A stretch of DNA of 64,000 bases, from NCBI RefSeq assembly GCF_000317535.1, contig NC_019757.1, positions 5,731,501 to 5,795,500 of the forward strand. Reading direction: 5' to 3'. This DNA is from Cylindrospermum stagnale PCC 7417. GTDB taxonomy: Bacteria > Cyanobacteriota > Cyanobacteriia > Cyanobacteriales > Nostocaceae. The notes beneath the pieces are model-generated. The model was not told where the DNA came from. It did not search any database and was given only the letters and a program-made list of their open reading frames with translations. Numbering within the stretch: position 1 is the stretch's first letter; each line of letters begins with the position of its first letter. Positions 62,001-64,000 of this stretch are shown here, piece after piece. The position numbers and the translations under genes are program-made.

Positions 62001-62090
62001 AACCTCACCCTGGTTCTGCTACGCACAACCTGTCCCTCTCCTTGTGAAGGAGAGGGATGTCTGTTAGGACAGGGTGAGGTTTTTCAAGAT
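62001..62090. repeat. Large CTCTCC/AACCTC hairpin repeat
   Basis: AACCTCACCCTG pairs with CAGGGTGAGGTT, with an inner stem CCCTCTCCTT/AAGGAGAGGG, followed by TTTT. Related hairpin units are at 40255 and 62394. Confidence 0.7.
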
Positions 62091-62215
62091 TTTTGGGTAA
62101 TTGGATAACTTGTGTGTACACGGTAGCTTTTTAAGGGGGATTGGGGGTATCTGCTTTTTTGCAGTATTGGGTTAAATATGCTTCACCGAAACCTGTTGGC
62201 TAAACTAGGAATTAT

Positions 62216-62275
62216 GCGATCGCTGGAGAGCGGGGCGTAGCCCATCGCATCCCGCAGGTGCTTTGTGCGATCGCT
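62216..62275. repeat. Small repeat between HIP1 sites
   Basis: GCGATCGC, then GGAGAGCGGGGCGTAGCC, then CATCGC, and a second GCGATCGC at 62268. On the other strand it reads GCGAT, ~20 bp, GCGAT, CGC, the same layout as the insert at 6595. Confidence 0.65.
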
Positions 62276-62393
62276 TCCAACGGGCAAAAATTCCCTGACT
62301 GGAACGAAACCCAACATTTCAGCGACTTTGTTGGGTTAAGGGGACACTTATAACGAAGATTTAGTTGATGTTAAAACAGCTATTTGATGCCAT

Positions 62394-62679
62394 ATAGCGG
62401 TTCTCGTTTTTATACAATACACTTTGACCTCTCTCCAAACCTCTCCCCTGCAAGGGGAGAGGCTTTGAGGTTTGCTCCCATTCCCTCTTAGGGAAGGGGT
62501 TGGGGGTTAGGTCTGTATTAGATTCAACTGCAAAACATAGCGGTTCTCGTTTTGATGCAATACGTTTTGACCTCTCTCCAAACCTCTCCCCTGCAAGGGG
62601 AGAGGCTTTGAGGTTTGCTCCCATTCCCTCTTAGGGAAGGGGTTGGGGGTTAGGTCTGTATTAGATTCAACTGCAAACC
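62394..62679. repeat. 143-bp tandem direct duplication
   Basis: ATAGCGGTTCTCGTTTT starts each unit (62394 and 62537), and each contains CCTCTCCCCTGCAAGGGGAG and GGGTTGGGGGTTAGGTCTG. The units differ at a handful of bases near the start. Confidence 0.9.
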
Positions 62680-62681
62680 GC

Positions 62682-62823
62682 TCGCTATATGAAATATTTG
62701 GTAAAGAGGTTTTAAAAGATAAACCACCGATTTTAGAAGCTTTTGTGGTTGAAGCTGAGGTGACTATCTAATGTCTCGATTCCCGGTAGATGCCCCGAAA
62801 CCAAAAGTTATCAGAATATTAGA
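62682..62823 (+). pseudogene. Remnant of a HicAB-type toxin-antitoxin operon
   Basis: The first frame reads GKEVLKDKPPILEAFVVEAEVTI then TAA (62769-62771), like the C-terminus of a HicB-type antitoxin. The overlapping TAATG starts a second frame MSRFPVDAPKPKVIRILE, the beginning of HicA-type toxins in cyanobacteria. After ~18 residues this gives way to the reverse strand of the pentapeptide gene. Both genes are therefore truncated, the toxin by a junction near 62820-62830. Confidence 0.55.
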
Positions 62824-62825
62824 AA

Positions 62826-64000
62826 TTAAGGCTGAGGGGGGTTATCACTTGAGTCTGCTTCTTCAGGCTCGAAATGATCCGGTAAAAGCTTTGGCCATTC
62901 AACATCCGCCCCTACAAGATTCACCCCTACAAGATTCACCCCTACAAGATTCGCCTCTACAAGATTCGCCCCTTCAAGATTCGCCCCTACAAGATTCGCC
63001 CCTACAAGATTCGCCCCTACAAGATTCACCCCTTCAAGATCCGCCCCTTCAAGATTCACCCCTACAAGATACGCCCCTTCAAGATTCGCCCCTACAAGAT
63101 ACGCCCGTACAAGATTCGCCCCTACAAGATTCGCCCCTTCAAGATCCGCCCCTCCAAGATCCGCCCGTACAAGATACGCCCCTCCAAGATCCGCCCGTAC
63201 AAGATACGCCTGTTGAAGATCCGCCCAAGCAAGTTGCACCTCTACAAGATTAGCCCGCTCAAGATTTACATGGTCAAAATCTTTGCCGATTAGATTACAG
63301 TTTTGCAAATCTAAAAAACTCAAGCAATTTAAGCAAAAAACTTCATTAGCGTAATTCACTCTTTGCCCATGAAGCCTAGAAATCCACACACCGAAAGCTT
63401 CAGGAGAATGCCATTTTATTTCTGAAACTTTGTTTGTCAGCCTAGCACAAGCATTTAAAACAGCTAACAAAGCCTCTTCCGCATTACGAGCTTGGCGATT
63501 TGCTTCTTGAAAAGTACCAATCCCTAATCTTTCCATTGGCATTCCCTGTTTCAGCATATAGCTAATCAGGTTACACAGTGTTTGTTGCCATGCACCAACA
63601 TCAACCTTATATTTATCTTGCTGCAAACGAATTTCATTGACAACAAACTCAAAAATATATTTATCCATCGCAGTTAAACCACAGATTTTTGCCCACCATT
63701 CTAAAGCTTGTTTTTTATCCAACCCAATATCTGAATCTTCTTTCCGTTTTAGCTCTTGATGAATCAGATTTAACTGTCGTACAATTTCCCTAGCTGCTAA
63801 ATACTCACCAAAGCTTTTGTGAGTAAATTCAAAAGTTTCTTCCCGATTTTTTACTCCACGCTGACGAAAATAAAAAGCAGTAAGCAAGCGAGTGAAACTA
63901 GCTCTTTTATCTTCTTTGAAAATCTTTAATATTCGGTCGATGATATGACTATCACAATAGTTTTCTATTTCTGAAACTGTTGTGACTCTAATATCACCAC
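62826..64000 (-). CDS. NACHT/STAND-like protein with long pentapeptide-repeat tail (partial)
   Basis: Frame open from the right edge to TAA at 62826, so the N-terminus (NTPase domain) is outside. About 390 residues visible. RVTTVSEIENYCDSHIID, then FEFTHKSFGEYLAAREIV, the winged-helix/C-terminal part of a NACHT-type NTPase, and a helical region to ~180. From CLSFLDLQNCNLIGKDFD on there are about 28 pentapeptide units of the type A(D/N)LxG/V encoded by 15-bp repeats of high DNA identity. STAND NTPases with such tails are common in filamentous cyanobacteria and some act in defence. The function of this one is unknown. Confidence 0.75.
   Translation of the reverse strand, partial: GDIRVTTVSEIENYCDSHIIDRILKIFKEDKRASFTRLLTAFYFRQRGVKNREETFEFTHKSFGEYLAAREIVRQLNLIHQELKRKEDSDIGLDKKQALEWWAKICGLTAMDKYIFEFVVNEIRLQQDKYKVDVGAWQQTLCNLISYMLKQGMPMERLGIGTFQEANRQARNAEEALLAVLNACARLTNKVSEIKWHSPEAFGVWISRLHGQRVNYANEVFCLNCLSFLDLQNCNLIGKDFDHVNLERANLVEVQLAWADLQQAYLVRADLGGAYLVRADLGGADLEGANLVGANLVRAYLVGANLEGAYLVGVNLEGADLEGVNLVGANLVGANLVGANLEGANLVEANLVGVNLVGVNLVGADVEWPKLLPDHFEPEEADSSDNPPQP

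Larger units (their letters stand above)
61767..62770. other. ~1-kb repeat-rich region without an intact gene
   Basis: Holds a large hairpin (62001), a small repeat at HIP1 sites (62216), a 143-bp tandem duplication (62394-62679) and a toxin-antitoxin remnant (62682-62823). The phnD promoter must be in its left part. No RNA gene recognised. Confidence 0.6.

Noticed and set aside
62771-63253. 160-codon plus-strand frame with LQDSP repeats
   Set aside because: Beyond the first ~18 residues it is only the reverse strand of the pentapeptide-repeat gene; the composition is an artefact of the 15-bp repeats.

Overview
The window is a chromosomal segment of a filamentous, Nostoc-like cyanobacterium. 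The evidence is the many HIP1 octamers (GCGATCGC), the heptanucleotide tandem arrays typical of heterocystous cyanobacteria, and very small dispersed repeats of the Nostoc type. Cyanobacterial marker genes agree with this: sasA (clock output kinase), rpaB, an nblB-like HEAT protein, CRR7, DUF2854, DUF3493, DUF760 and a CCB2/CCB4-like cytochrome b6f assembly factor.

Layout. 1-9 kb: an ethylene-receptor-like sensor (cut by the left edge), a decayed AAA-like NTPase gene, a TerB-like gene with a decayed downstream duplicate, an MscS-type channel, and an AAA-like/WD40 signalling gene split in two by a 26-bp insertion. 9-20 kb: DUF2854, CRR7, a GGDEF response regulator, sasA, two exported or conserved proteins, a PEP-CTERM lipase/esterase, a class II aldolase-like protein and an M42 peptidase. 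20-27.3 kb: a complete type I restriction-modification operon (hsdR, hsdM, hsdS, all on the minus strand). It also holds a Uma2-type protein and a REP-associated tyrosine transposase (RAYT), is riddled with about a dozen copies of one short palindrome, and is bracketed by two ~90-bp terminal-inverted-repeat elements. One bracket lies next to tRNA-Thr(CGU). 27.4-45.6 kb: surface-layer/beta-helix protein, the translation operon rimP-nusA-ylxR-infB, a peptidoglycan-binding protein with a TPTATPKP tail, an SDH-type Clp-fold protease, two more Uma2 proteins and radA. 45.7-57.8 kb: rpaB, the b6f assembly factor, DUF456, nblB-like, CBS, mutT, DUF760, a group 2 sigma factor, carB, dps and a [2Fe-2S] ferredoxin-like protein. 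58-62 kb: a phosphonate/phosphite-type ABC transporter (phnD-phnC-phnE plus a small monooxygenase-fold protein) interrupted by a mini IS200/IS605-like element that carries a ribbon-helix-helix gene. 62-64 kb: repeats, a HicAB-type toxin-antitoxin remnant and the C-terminal part of a NACHT/STAND-like protein with a long pentapeptide-repeat tail.

Two themes stand out. First, the RAYT sits inside a cluster of palindromes with GTAG feet. These are inserted in frame in hsdM, hsdR and the RAYT gene itself, and elsewhere supply stop codons. The palindrome is open in only one of its three frames, so every possible reading outcome occurs at this one locus. Second, 20-30-bp repeats have inserted at HIP1 sites exactly between GCGAT and CGC, in several cases duplicating GCGAT. 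This happened in at least three genes, two in frame and one causing the split of the AAA/WD40 gene. No CRISPR array, rRNA or prophage was seen.
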